A stretch of DNA of 39,268 bases from Taibaiella sp. (GCA_016786705.1 JAEUVV010000004.1:1-39268), one strand, 5' to 3'. Positions 8,285 through 16,836 are shown, numbered from the stretch's first letter. Made by a program: numbers and translations. The notes: a model not told the origin generated them from the sequence alone.

Positions 8285-11248
8285 CTACAACAACCTCTCA
8301 TCCAGCAAACCTTTCCAGATTGTAAAGCCTTTGTTGCTATCAGAGTAATCGTGTACAATTCTTGAAAAATTTTCAGGATGGATTTCCAAATAAAATTGTC
8401 GTCCTTTTTCCCGAATGATGTTCAGATCTTTGTCTACTTGTTTTATTGTGTCAATTAATGCTGCCTTACTTTTTTCTGTATGCCACATGTAAGTAGCTTC
8501 TTCGGTGTCTAAGGTTTCTAAAATGATGTAATAGTTTTGCTCTCCAGCAATCAGAAATACAAAAGAAAATGGCTGCAAAGTGAATCTTAATTTCATTACA
8601 TGCCTTTCATGATTGTCGGCTAAAAACCGAATATGCTGCGAATGCTTATAATGTTTTCCTTTTAGCAAATCGTCTAAAATATCTTCGACATTAGTGTATA
8701 TATTTTGGCTTTTTGGTAGTTCATTTGTTGTCAATATATTTTGTTCAGACGCAGGAAGCTGGCCGATAAAACTTTTATTGAGAAATTGAAATTTTACACT
8801 TTCAACAATTTCTCTATTGATGTTTTCAATATCGGGTGATGTGGCTAATTGTGATAAAATTACACCATTTTCTATCTCAGCATAAATATTAATCGTAACA
8901 AATTTTGAGCTTAAAACTTTCACAAAGTAAGGCTTCAGCACATCAAACTCAGGCCTAAACTCTTCATTTTCTATTTCCAAATCCAGTCGTTGACTGCTCT
9001 CTTTATCGGTATACACAAAGCCAATATTTCCGTATCTGAAATCCAATTCTTCAATGGTTATCTTGATTTGTTTTTCGATGATCAAACTTTTTTTCTCAAC
9101 AGTAAATTCCACCGGATCGTCAAACAAACTTGCTTGCCTGGCTATTTGACGATAATAGATGTTTCGTTTAAAAAACAATTTGTTCAGATAATCAATTTTG
9201 ATGTCGCGGTAATCATAAATTGTCGGATTGATTTCTGAACGTTGCACGCGACCAATGTATTGAATCAGCTTACCTTTAAAAGAAAACGGATATACCAAGA
9301 ATAAAGAGTTTATACTTGACAAATCCAAGCCTTCGCCAAAATATTGACCGGTAGTTATCAATACCTGAAAATTTCCTTGCAGCAACATTTGCCATTTTGA
9401 TTTTCTATTGGCATCGGGATCATCTCCGCTTAAAGAAATAACTTCATAAGATTGTTTTAAAAAAAGGTAAAGCGTGTCAATATGATCTTTTCTTTCTGTA
9501 ATAATAGCTATTCGTTTTCCTTTGGAAAGTTCGTTTTTAATATCATTCAGAATAAATTTATTTCTTTCCGAATCGTGCACCAAAATCTTTGAAAGTGTTT
9601 CAAAATTGTCAGTTTTGGAATTGAAAGGAACATCAAAATTGGTAGTCCTGACAATGACTTGAGCATGTTTAAAGTTTTCAATTTCGTTGTTTGTAATTTC
9701 CGAGATAACCTCTCCCAGAAAAGCAAAAATCAACTTACTGTCATTGTATTTTCGGAATGGCGTTGCCGTTAATCCATACAAATAAAATGTTTCTAATTTC
9801 TCTATTGTATTACGAAATGTTTCAGCAGGAATATGATGACATTCGTCTACTAAAATAAGCCCGAACTGATTGTGAATTTGCTCAATCTGCTTTGGTAAGC
9901 TTTGAATAGTGGCAATGGTTATCTGTTTTCCGACTTTGGCTTTCCCTTGCCCGATGATGCCGATTTCGTGCTTTGGAATTCCGAGAAATGCCTGAACACG
10001 TTCCTGCCATTGTTCTAATAATTGTTTTCGATGAACAATGATTAAAGCCGGCTGTTTTTTATCAGCAATAATCTTTAAACCCATTATTGTTTTGCCAGAA
10101 CCGGGTGGAGCGACAATAACGCCAAAATCTTTTTTTGAGATAGCTTCAATGATTTTATTTTGATGATTTCTCAATGTGGCATTAAAGGAGAAAATGATTG
10201 CTTCTTTTAACTTTCGATAGTCCTTAAAATCAAACTCTAAATTTTGTTCTTTACAAAAGCGAAGCAGTTTCCCGGCAAATCCTCTTGGAATGATAATCTC
10301 ATTTTCAGCTTCGCGGAGAAGTTTAAAATAACGTTCTGTTCTAAAAGTATTTTTCCCGGATTTCATTTTGATAAAGAACTCCGAATTAGCAAAATTCAAT
10401 TCTTCTTTCAAAAAACTAATTAGCGAAGTCGTCAATCTGTCTTTTTGAATACGAATATTTTGTTGAAGCGTAATCGTAGGCTTCTCATTTTTACTTTTAG
10501 AAATTGGTTGATTTTGCTCTGCTGAAATCCCATCAAACAGGTTGTCTAAAATATTGGTAGAAACTCTTTCTATCTCGTCCAAAAATTGCCATTGGTCAGA
10601 ATAAGGTTCAAATGTTTTAGGGTTGATGAAGCAGCTATTTCCATTTTCCATCGCCTGTTTAAAAAACGGTAAAGCAATCAAATTGCCCAATCCTTTCCCT
10701 GAAAGAAAATCCTGATTGGGAAATAGCCTGTCGAAACTGGAGCTTTTATCAAACAATGAAAAAACACCAGATTGCTCCAAAAGTGAAATGACAACTTTTC
10801 TGCTTCGGATTGCCGGATAAGGCTTATTAAAAAATATCCAGACGTGCCCTCCATTGCCCGAACGGGAACGCTCCAGATAAGCCGGAATGTTTCTTGCTTT
10901 ACAAGCATCTAAAAACGTGGTGGCATCTTCTTTCCAGCTTTGTTTATCAAAATCTGCCACCAAAAACCAAGAGGTGTTGTCTTGCAATAAAGGATAAATG
11001 CCAATTTGCTGAGTACCGTTTAAATGCTTCTGAATTTCATTATCTGTAAGCAGTAAATAGGTTTTATGCGGATAATTTTGAAAAGTGCCCCCATTCAATT
11101 TGTGTACCCGGTAGTGGTAGGGGTCGTAATGATAAACAGGCATATACCCTGCTTTTCCAGATTTCTCCCAACGAACGGCAAACACATCTTCTCTTCCTTG
11201 AAAAAGGAATCGGATAAGTTTTATTTGTGATTCAGGAGCATCATTCAT
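8285..11248 (-). CDS. TOTE-type conflict protein: archaeo-eukaryotic-like primase fused to SF2 helicase
   Basis: The 987-residue protein has an N-terminal primase-like domain of the AEP-TOTE type: a Phe-Leu-Val-Ala-Asp-Phe-Asp metal motif near residues 94-100 and a Gly-Gly-His-Val-Trp-Ile motif near 133. A full superfamily II helicase follows, with Walker A APPGSGKT near 379-386, a DECH box near 467, a TAT motif and a Gln-X-X-Gly-Arg-X-Gln-Arg motif VI near 665. About 250 uncharacterised residues complete the protein. TOTE systems are predicted nucleic-acid conflict or defence modules; the biochemical role is not established here. The gene lies alone on the minus strand between two relaxase-tail copies, and a TATTTTTG element at 11294-11287 may be its -7 box. 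It is AT-richer than the flanking relaxase fragment, which suggests separate acquisition. Confidence 0.85.
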   Translation of the reverse strand: MNDAPESQIKLIRFLFQGREDVFAVRWEKSGKAGYMPVYHYDPYHYRVHKLNGGTFQNYPHKTYLLLTDNEIQKHLNGTQQIGIYPLLQDNTSWFLVADFDKQSWKEDATTFLDACKARNIPAYLERSRSGNGGHVWIFFNKPYPAIRSRKVVISLLEQSGVFSLFDKSSSFDRLFPNQDFLSGKGLGNLIALPFFKQAMENGNSCFINPKTFEPYSDQWQFLDEIERVSTNILDNLFDGISAEQNQPISKSKNEKPTITLQQNIRIQKDRLTTSLISFLKEELNFANSEFFIKMKSGKNTFRTERYFKLLREAENEIIIPRGFAGKLLRFCKEQNLEFDFKDYRKLKEAIIFSFNATLRNHQNKIIEAISKKDFGVIVAPPGSGKTIMGLKIIADKKQPALIIVHRKQLLEQWQERVQAFLGIPKHEIGIIGQGKAKVGKQITIATIQSLPKQIEQIHNQFGLILVDECHHIPAETFRNTIEKLETFYLYGLTATPFRKYNDSKLIFAFLGEVISEITNNEIENFKHAQVIVRTTNFDVPFNSKTDNFETLSKILVHDSERNKFILNDIKNELSKGKRIAIITERKDHIDTLYLFLKQSYEVISLSGDDPDANRKSKWQMLLQGNFQVLITTGQYFGEGLDLSSINSLFLVYPFSFKGKLIQYIGRVQRSEINPTIYDYRDIKIDYLNKLFFKRNIYYRQIARQASLFDDPVEFTVEKKSLIIEKQIKITIEELDFRYGNIGFVYTDKESSQRLDLEIENEEFRPEFDVLKPYFVKVLSSKFVTINIYAEIENGVILSQLATSPDIENINREIVESVKFQFLNKSFIGQLPASEQNILTTNELPKSQNIYTNVEDILDDLLKGKHYKHSQHIRFLADNHERHVMKLRFTLQPFSFVFLIAGEQNYYIILETLDTEEATYMWHTEKSKAALIDTIKQVDKDLNIIREKGRQFYLEIHPENFSRIVHDYSDSNKGFTIWKGLLDERLL

Positions 11249-11367
11249 GAAAATTTAAAATTTCATTCGGTTTAGTTTAAAAAGCCCAAAAATAGATTTA
11301 GCATTTTATTTGGACCTAATCATTTACCAAAGATATTTAATATCATTATCTTTTACTGAATCTACCT

Positions 11368-11520
11368 GTATTTTTGCTCCCGGGCTTACCGGCTCCCAAC
11401 CGGAGCCAGTAGCCGAAGAGCTCATAGATTAGCAACGGAAAAAACATAAAAAGAGAAGACAGATTTAAACCAATAGCAGCAATGCCGCTATTGCTTATCG
11501 GGGTATTTTTGCTCCCGGGC
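11368..11520. repeat. 18-bp direct repeat (11368-11385 and 11503-11520), duplicated SymE tail
   Basis: The 18 bases at 11503-11520 encode the penultimate codons of the SymE gene on the minus strand and recur exactly at 11368-11385. The left copy is followed on the minus strand by a stop after one more codon. It therefore looks like the last piece of a second, deleted symE gene next to the second relaxase tail. The left copy also overlaps the first codons of that relaxase-tail frame, so another origin is possible. Confidence 0.6.
11382..11468 (+). pseudogene. Second, decayed relaxase C-terminal tail
   Basis: Translated from 11382, this stretch aligns with the end of the fragment at 7734-8243. 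It keeps the Pro-Glu-Pro-Val, Glu-Leu-Ile-Asp and Gln-Arg-Lys-Lys-X-Lys-Lys blocks. It carries an internal TAG at 11430-11432 and ends at TAA 11466-11468, so it is not functional. It shows that the primase-helicase gene lies between remnants of two related relaxase genes. Confidence 0.65.
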
Positions 11521-11715
11521 AATGGTAATGGTGAGCTTGCCTTTTTCGCAGGCAATATCTACCACCTGGCCTATTTTAAAGCCGGTATCTTGCAGCCATT
11601 TGCCGCAAAGGTGTAGCTTGGGGAACCGGATGGCAGTTGGCCTGCTTTCCCGGCTAAAGGTTTGGCTGTAAACGGTGATGCGCCTTACCGGCTTTGTACT
11701 TTGGCGTGTTTTCAT
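11488..11715 (-). CDS. SymE family toxin-like protein
   Basis: This 75-residue protein has a basic N-terminus and then the SymE fold signature: a Pro-Lys-Leu-X-Leu-X-Gly-Lys-Trp-Leu segment, a Gly-Phe-X-X-Gly-Gln-Val-Val-Asp-Ile strand and a Gly-Lys-Leu-Thr-Ile-Thr strand. SymE proteins have an AbrB-like fold; the E. coli member is an SOS-induced toxin controlled by the antisense RNA SymR. No antisense RNA promoter is obvious here. Such genes are common in Bacteroidota mobile elements. The start at 11715 is the only Met before the conserved core. It diverges from the XRE regulator 141 bases away, and the two may be functionally linked. Confidence 0.7.
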   Translation of the reverse strand: MKTRQSTKPVRRITVYSQTFSRESRPTAIRFPKLHLCGKWLQDTGFKIGQVVDIACEKGKLTITIAREQKYPDKQ

Positions 11716-11856
11716 ACCTAGCTGCTTTTATTGCTACAAAGCAAGTAAGGGCGCCATAGGTATTCAAGTTGAGGCGGGGATAGTTTACAAAAAGAAAGTA
11801 TATTTTACTTAACTTTGAGGCGTATTTATATACTTTTTGAATTTAAATTTGCACCT

Positions 11857-12288
11857 ATGACAACAGATACCGCTATGCCAAATCATAAAGTACACGAGGG
11901 ACGGAATGTAAAGCGTTTTCGCGAAATGCTGGGTATAAAACAAGATGCGCTGGCCTTTGAGCTGGGCGATGATTGGAACCAGAAAAAAATCTCTTTACTG
12001 GAACAAAAGGAAACGATTGACGTGCCCCTGCTGCAGCAAATTTCTGCTGTATTAAAAATACCTGTAGAAGCTTTTCAAAATTTTGATGAGGAGCAAGCCG
12101 TGAATGTGATTGCTAATACGTTTTCAGATTTTAAAGACAGTGCATCTGCAATTAATTTACATCCTGTGTTTAATCCTGTTGAAGCGGTTTTAAAAATGCA
12201 CGAGGAAAAGATGGAATTATATGAGCGTATGCTGAAAGAGAAGGATGAAATGATGGCTGAGTTAAAAAAGCTGATTAATAATAAGTAA
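11857..12288 (+). CDS. XRE-family helix-turn-helix regulator with C-terminal coiled coil
   Basis: The 143-residue product begins at ATG 11857 (Met-Thr-Thr-Asp); an in-frame ATG 14 codons upstream overlaps probable promoter sequence. Residues about 15-70 form an XRE/Cro-type HTH with Asn-Val-Lys-Arg-Phe-Arg-Glu, Gly-Ile-Lys-Gln and a recognition helix near Gln-Lys-Lys-Ile-Ser. The C-terminus has a Glu/Lys/Met-rich heptad segment suited to dimerisation. A TAAATTTG box at 11844-11851 lies very close to the start. Regulators of this type are common in Bacteroidota integrative elements and probably control island genes. A terminator follows 7 bases after the stop. Confidence 0.8.
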   Translation: MTTDTAMPNHKVHEGRNVKRFREMLGIKQDALAFELGDDWNQKKISLLEQKETIDVPLLQQISAVLKIPVEAFQNFDEEQAVNVIANTFSDFKDSASAINLHPVFNPVEAVLKMHEEKMELYERMLKEKDEMMAELKKLINNK

Positions 12289-12295
12289 TTATAGT

Positions 12296-12320
12296 AAAAC
12301 GAGGGCTACCTCGTTTTTTT
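12296..12320 (+). terminator. Rho-independent terminator of the XRE regulator
   Basis: A 9-bp stem (12296-12304 with 12309-12317) with a 4-base loop runs into seven or more T. A second, weaker hairpin follows at 12328-12354. Confidence 0.85.
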
Positions 12321-12349
12321 GTTTTTTAAACCCTGCTCTAAAAAAGTAG

Positions 12350-12363
12350 GGTTTTCCAGTATT
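12350..12363 (+). repeat. 14-bp direct repeat bracketing the HNH-TcmP-DUF5131 cassette
   Basis: GGTTTTCCAGTATT at 12350-12363 recurs at 15026-15039. One copy lies in the gap before the HNH gene and the other in the gap after DUF5131, so the repeat encloses the three-gene cassette of about 2.7 kb. A match of this length somewhere in the window could be chance; its placement at both cassette borders is what makes it notable. Confidence 0.45.
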
Positions 12364-12392
12364 GCGGGGTTGATTTTTGAACATTAAATTTG
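12362..12392 (+). promoter_or_regulatory. Consensus promoter for the HNH-TcmP-DUF5131 operon
   Basis: TTG at 12362-12364 is followed after exactly 20 bases by TAAATTTG at 12385-12392, a full match to TTG-N20-TAnnTTTG. The start would be near 12399, giving a leader of about 118 bases before the HNH gene. The promoter overlaps the end of the 14-bp border repeat. Confidence 0.65.
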
Positions 12393-12516
12393 TTACTATA
12401 AACTTAACATCTGTAACTAAACTTGTAAAAATGTTTAAAAGGATCTTGTGTTTTTTGAGAGTTATCGTTAAGTGTTGATAAAATCTATAAGCCGACAGTT
12501 TTGATATAACAATAAT

Positions 12517-13302
12517 ATGAGTAGAGACAATTTTACAAAACCGACAATTAAAAAATTAGCAGAAAGGGCACATTACATATGCAGTAACCCCGAATGCAAG
12601 AAAATGACTGTTGGACCTCATGCCGACCCTAACAAATCTACAATAACGGGGATAGCAGCCCATATTTGCGGAGCAAAAGATGGAGTGAAATCGCCACGTT
12701 ACGACAAAGACCAAACTTCTGACGAGAGAAAAGGTATAAATAATGGAATTTGGCTGTGTCATGATTGTAGTGACATGGTTGATAAAGACGAAAAATGTTA
12801 TCCAGCCACCTTGCTCAGACAATGGAAAAAAACGCACGAAGAATTTATAAAAACGCTACAAACAAAAGGATTTGCATCGACGCTTGAACTACTCAAACCA
12901 ACAACAATAGAAATTGATTTAAGTAAACAACTTATCAATTTCTTTGACGATCGCAGGGTTTTGTATGACTTGTTTGAGCAAGAAATTCCATTACATGGAC
13001 TTCGGTCTGTCTTAGCAATTAGGACAGAGTTAACTAACATAAAAAAGCAGCTTGGACAAGCGACCTCTTTATATATAAAAGTTGACCAAATGTTAGCTGC
13101 CTGTAGAAAGTTTCACTCTGAACTAAATGATATTGACCTTGACCATCTTCGATATAACAACAGCGACCCAGATTGGATAAAATTTGTGACAACCCTTTCT
13201 GAATTAAGAAAAGTATTCGGAATACATATTTTGGAACTTAGCAATAAATACAAGATCCAAATCGGAACTGATTTACAGCAAATACTCCCAACGATAACTT
13301 AA
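12517..13302 (+). CDS. HNH endonuclease-like protein
   Basis: This 261-residue protein has an N-terminal zinc-ribbon HNH module. Cys22/Cys27 and Cys81/Cys84 are placed to bind zinc, His49 in Ala-Ala-His-Ile is the general-base candidate, and Asn76 lies in Asn-Asn-Gly-Ile-Trp-Leu-Cys. The C-terminal half (about 110-261) is helical and unrecognised, and may sense a trigger or bind partners. HNH domains of this kind cut DNA or RNA in many anti-phage systems. The gene follows a consensus promoter and comes 65 bases before tcmP, so it is likely the first gene of the operon and perhaps its effector. That role is inference from position. Confidence 0.8.
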   Translation: MSRDNFTKPTIKKLAERAHYICSNPECKKMTVGPHADPNKSTITGIAAHICGAKDGVKSPRYDKDQTSDERKGINNGIWLCHDCSDMVDKDEKCYPATLLRQWKKTHEEFIKTLQTKGFASTLELLKPTTIEIDLSKQLINFFDDRRVLYDLFEQEIPLHGLRSVLAIRTELTNIKKQLGQATSLYIKVDQMLAACRKFHSELNDIDLDHLRYNNSDPDWIKFVTTLSELRKVFGIHILELSNKYKIQIGTDLQQILPTIT

Positions 13303-13367
13303 TGATACGGCAAAGCCCTTTGTCCGTTATTAATAAGCTTTTAATATTTCACTATTAATTAAACCAT

Positions 13368-14225
13368 ATGAACCAATTCGGAGGAGATTGGACAGAAAAT
13401 AAGATTGAAATAATTGTTGAATATGCGAAAGCATATTTAAATATTATGAATATCTATGCAACAAGGTATAATTGGAAACTTTTATATTTTGATGGATTTG
13501 CAGGTTCTGGATTTATCAAGAAGGGTAAAAAGGAAAATCAAAAATTAATCGTAGGTGCAGCAAAAAGAATTCTTGAAATAGAGGAACCAAGACCTTTTGA
13601 CCTTTTTTATTTTGTCGAAAAAGACATTGAGAATGCTAACAATTTAAGAGAAAATACGGAACTACAGTTCCCTGAAAAAAACATTCACATTGTAAATACT
13701 GATTGTAATGAGAAAATAAAATCTATGAGTGAGTTCCTTGCAGGCCCCAAAGGCAAAAAGTATAAAGCACTGGCTTATGTAGATCCTTGTGGAATGCAAT
13801 TAAACTGGAACTCATTGGAAACCCTTCAAAAATTATCTGTTGATGTTTGGATTTTAGTCCCAACTGGTATGGGCGTCAACAGGCTATTGAAAAATGATTC
13901 CAATATATCCGATGCCTGGGTATCTAAATTAGAAACATTTTTAGGTATGGAAAAAAAGGACATCATTAAATATTTTTACAAAGAAAAAGTATCGTACACT
14001 CTTTTTGGAGAAGAAACAACAACTTCAAAAGAGAATAAAGCAATTGAAAAATCTGCTGTCCTATACAAAGAAAGGTTAGCTAAATTATTTAGTTTTGTAT
14101 CAGAACCTTACATTTTGAAGAATAAATCTAATTCAATTATGTTTCATTTTTTTATGGCATCAAATAATAAATCTGCTGTAAAAATTGCAAATGAAATAAT
14201 AACAAAGTACAATAAACTAAATTAA
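13368..14225 (+). CDS. tcmP: Three-Cys-motif partner protein TcmP
   Basis: The 285-residue product matches the TcmP family, defined by being encoded beside three-Cys-motif (DUF5131, phage Gp37/Gp68-like) proteins, as here. The motif Asp42-Gly-Phe-Ala-Gly-Ser-Gly48 resembles motif I of SAM-dependent methyltransferases and Asp139-Pro-Cys-Gly resembles a DPP(Y/F)-type motif IV, so a Rossmann methyltransferase-like fold is plausible. Catalysis is not established to my knowledge. The stop is one base before the DUF5131 start, so the two are probably translationally coupled. The gene is strongly AT-rich. Confidence 0.85.
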   Translation: MNQFGGDWTENKIEIIVEYAKAYLNIMNIYATRYNWKLLYFDGFAGSGFIKKGKKENQKLIVGAAKRILEIEEPRPFDLFYFVEKDIENANNLRENTELQFPEKNIHIVNTDCNEKIKSMSEFLAGPKGKKYKALAYVDPCGMQLNWNSLETLQKLSVDVWILVPTGMGVNRLLKNDSNISDAWVSKLETFLGMEKKDIIKYFYKEKVSYTLFGEETTTSKENKAIEKSAVLYKERLAKLFSFVSEPYILKNKSNSIMFHFFMASNNKSAVKIANEIITKYNKLN

Positions 14226-14226
14226 T

Positions 14227-14952
14227 ATGGCACAATCTAGTATAGAATGGACAGAGATGACTTGGAATCCGACAACTGGTTGTGACAAAATATCGGCCGG
14301 TTGTAAATATTGCTATGCTGAAATAATGTCGAAGCGCCTGCAAGCAATGGGTGTAGAAAAATATAAAGACAATTTTGAAGTAAGAACTCATGATGAGGCT
14401 TTGAAAATTCCATACACCTGGAAGCATTCTAAAGTTGTATTTGTTAATTCCATGAGTGACTTGTTTCATAAGGAAATACCTCTGGATTTTATAAAGAAAG
14501 TTTTCCATGTAATGAATGATAATCCACAGCATGTATTTCAGGTTCTGACCAAGCGTGCAGATAGGTTATTTGAATTACATACAGAGCTAAGGTGGACACA
14601 CAATATATGGATGGGTGTATCTGTAGAGAATGATAAGGTGAGACACCGGATTGATTTTTTAAGACAAACTAACGCAAGGGTAAAATTTTTATCATTAGAG
14701 CCTCTTATCGGACCATTAAATAATTTAAATCTGCAAAATATTGATTGGGTAATTGTTGGCGGCGAGAGTGGGCATAAGCCCAGGCCGATGAAACCTGATT
14801 GGGTACTTGATATTCAAGAACAATGCGAGCAAAATAAAGTAGCCTTTTTCTTTAAACAATGGGGTGGAAAAAATAAAAAAGCGGCAGGTAGAATTTTAAA
14901 TGGAAGAACTTATGACGAAATGCCGGAGATTGAATTACAGCGCAGTGTATAA
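14227..14952 (+). CDS. DUF5131 / phage Gp37-Gp68 family three-Cys protein (radical SAM-like)
   Basis: The 241-residue protein opens with the family signature Trp-Asn-Pro-Thr-Thr-Gly-Cys and carries Cys19, Cys26 and Cys29 (C-x6-C-x2-C). These can hold an iron-sulphur cluster as in radical SAM enzymes, though the spacing differs from the canonical CxxxCxxC. Later blocks include Val-Asn-Ser-Met-Ser-Asp-Leu-Phe, Leu-Thr-Lys-Arg and Gly-Gly-Glu-Ser-Gly, all usual for the family. The natural substrate is unknown to me. It is the last gene of the HNH-TcmP-DUF5131 cassette. Homologues occur in phages as well as bacteria. Confidence 0.88.
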   Translation: MAQSSIEWTEMTWNPTTGCDKISAGCKYCYAEIMSKRLQAMGVEKYKDNFEVRTHDEALKIPYTWKHSKVVFVNSMSDLFHKEIPLDFIKKVFHVMNDNPQHVFQVLTKRADRLFELHTELRWTHNIWMGVSVENDKVRHRIDFLRQTNARVKFLSLEPLIGPLNNLNLQNIDWVIVGGESGHKPRPMKPDWVLDIQEQCEQNKVAFFFKQWGGKNKKAAGRILNGRTYDEMPEIELQRSV

Positions 14953-15120
14953 GATTAAAGTCTTATTTAAGAAATATCAATGCGACTTGCAATTGTAAAC
15001 CTGAAGATTAGACCGAGAGTAAATAGGTTTTCCAGTATTATTTGGCTAAGCTTCAGCGGTATTCGCTTCTACCTCCTCACATTTTTTTAAACTCGTATTT
15101 CTTTTCCAAAACTAAATGGT

Positions 15121-16836
15121 ATGAGACTTTGTTACATATGGATTGAAGACTATAAAGGATTTATTAATCAGGGCTTCAATTTATCTACAAAATATGTTTT
15201 TGATTATGATGTCTCAACGTCGTTACTCACGAAAACGGATAATAACAAATACATAAATAATTTCTTTGGCCGTGATATTTTGGATGTCGTAGGAATTATA
15301 GGTCAGAATGCATCTGGCAAAACTAATATTTTAGAATTAATACAGTATATCGCTGATGATGCAAATACCATAATTAATAAACCTTTTGTGGTAGTTGTCG
15401 AAAAAGGCAGAAGGTTAATTGTTTACTACTTCAAAATGCCTAATATCAAAATGAATTTTGAATCAAAAAAAGAGATATATGAAGGTGCTATCCCAGAACT
15501 TGATTCAATCTTTTTCTCGAATATTTTTGATGGAAGAAGGCATAATTTAAGCAAGAATATCATTAATATTTCAACTAATGACTTGCTGAATGCACAATTT
15601 GGTGAAAACATCAACAAGAATTATCAAAAAACCGTTCAACAACAAATAAAATTCATAAAAAGTGAACAGTTTCAACTGTTGGAGGACATTGAAAAAACAA
15701 TAAATACGAATAAGCATGTACGGCTTAAACCTTCTACAGTAATCCTTACCTCTCCAATTTGGTCTAATATAATACAACGAGTTAAAGCTTTCGATAATTG
15801 GCATGAGCGAAATATTGGTGGAAAACCAAAGTTGAAAGATTTTGCCTTAAGTTTTAGAAAAAAAATAACCGATAATCAATCTGTTAATTCATTACGATAC
15901 TTTTCCGCATTTCTTGTTTTTATTGATTTTGCCATAAACAGGGTTATGTTTAATCGCCATGAGAATACCGACGTTGTTTGGAGGCTTAATGAAATTATTT
16001 ATCCTTTTATAAACGAAATCTCCCCAGACAGTCGCGTTGACGACATGTTTGATCTTCTTACATTAAATTTTGCTGGAAAAATAGAATCTATTAAAGAACT
16101 GTCTGATACATATAAATTTTTGACAGACTTAAGACATCTCGACTTAGGCTTTCAAGATAGTAGTATATTTAGAGAAGACCTTGGAACATATGCCAACAGA
16201 AGAATTCAATTTACCTTAAACTATGATGATAGTGTCGGAGATTTTATTACAGGATATTTGAATGCAACTACAAATCAGAGCTTATCATACAGTATCGAAT
16301 GGGCAGGCATTAGTAGTGGACACAAAGCTTACATCAATCTATTTGCAAACTTCTTTTCAATAACTGATAGCCTTAGGGAAAGTACTGTGTGGGTATGCAT
16401 TGATGAAGGAGATTTATACTTTCACCCGAAATGGCAAACAGAGTTTTTATTTAAACTAATTAACATTTTACCTAAAATTTTAAATAGAAAATGTCAAATT
16501 TTTCTAACGACACACTCTCCTTTCTTAGTGTCTGATTTACCTAAGAATAATTTACTCTTTCTCCAAAAGGGTGAGGATGGCTTATCAGTTATGTCCAATG
16601 AAAAAATAGATGGTGAAACTTTTGGAGGAAATATTGGAGAATTGTATTTAGATGCATTTTTTATGCAGGGAAGTTTAATCAGCCATTTTGCTGCATCGAA
16701 AATACAGGCAATTGTAAATAAAATAAATAATACCAAGACAAATATAACTGATGATGATAGAATCCTGATTTCTGAAATAGGCGATGCGTTTATTAGATCT
16801 CAATTAAAAAAGATGACAGATGATAAAGATCGATGA
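15121..16836 (+). CDS. ptuA: AAA/SMC-like ATPase, Septu PtuA-like
   Basis: The 571-residue protein is an ABC/SMC-type ATPase of the OLD/PtuA kind. Walker A is Gly61-Gln-Asn-Ala-Ser-Gly-Lys-Thr68, Walker B is about residues 425-431 (Val-Cys-Ile-Asp-Glu-Gly-Asp), and the switch histidine is His465 in Thr-Thr-His-Ser-Pro. The 350-residue insertion between the Walker motifs is helical. In Septu systems PtuA senses infection and controls the PtuB nuclease. The following HNH gene overlaps this one by 17 bases, which is the main support for the Septu-like call. There is no TOPRIM domain, unlike OLD nucleases, and no reverse transcriptase nearby. The symbol is by analogy. Confidence 0.75.
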   Translation: MRLCYIWIEDYKGFINQGFNLSTKYVFDYDVSTSLLTKTDNNKYINNFFGRDILDVVGIIGQNASGKTNILELIQYIADDANTIINKPFVVVVEKGRRLIVYYFKMPNIKMNFESKKEIYEGAIPELDSIFFSNIFDGRRHNLSKNIINISTNDLLNAQFGENINKNYQKTVQQQIKFIKSEQFQLLEDIEKTINTNKHVRLKPSTVILTSPIWSNIIQRVKAFDNWHERNIGGKPKLKDFALSFRKKITDNQSVNSLRYFSAFLVFIDFAINRVMFNRHENTDVVWRLNEIIYPFINEISPDSRVDDMFDLLTLNFAGKIESIKELSDTYKFLTDLRHLDLGFQDSSIFREDLGTYANRRIQFTLNYDDSVGDFITGYLNATTNQSLSYSIEWAGISSGHKAYINLFANFFSITDSLRESTVWVCIDEGDLYFHPKWQTEFLFKLINILPKILNRKCQIFLTTHSPFLVSDLPKNNLLFLQKGEDGLSVMSNEKIDGETFGGNIGELYLDAFFMQGSLISHFAASKIQAIVNKINNTKTNITDDDRILISEIGDAFIRSQLKKMTDDKDR

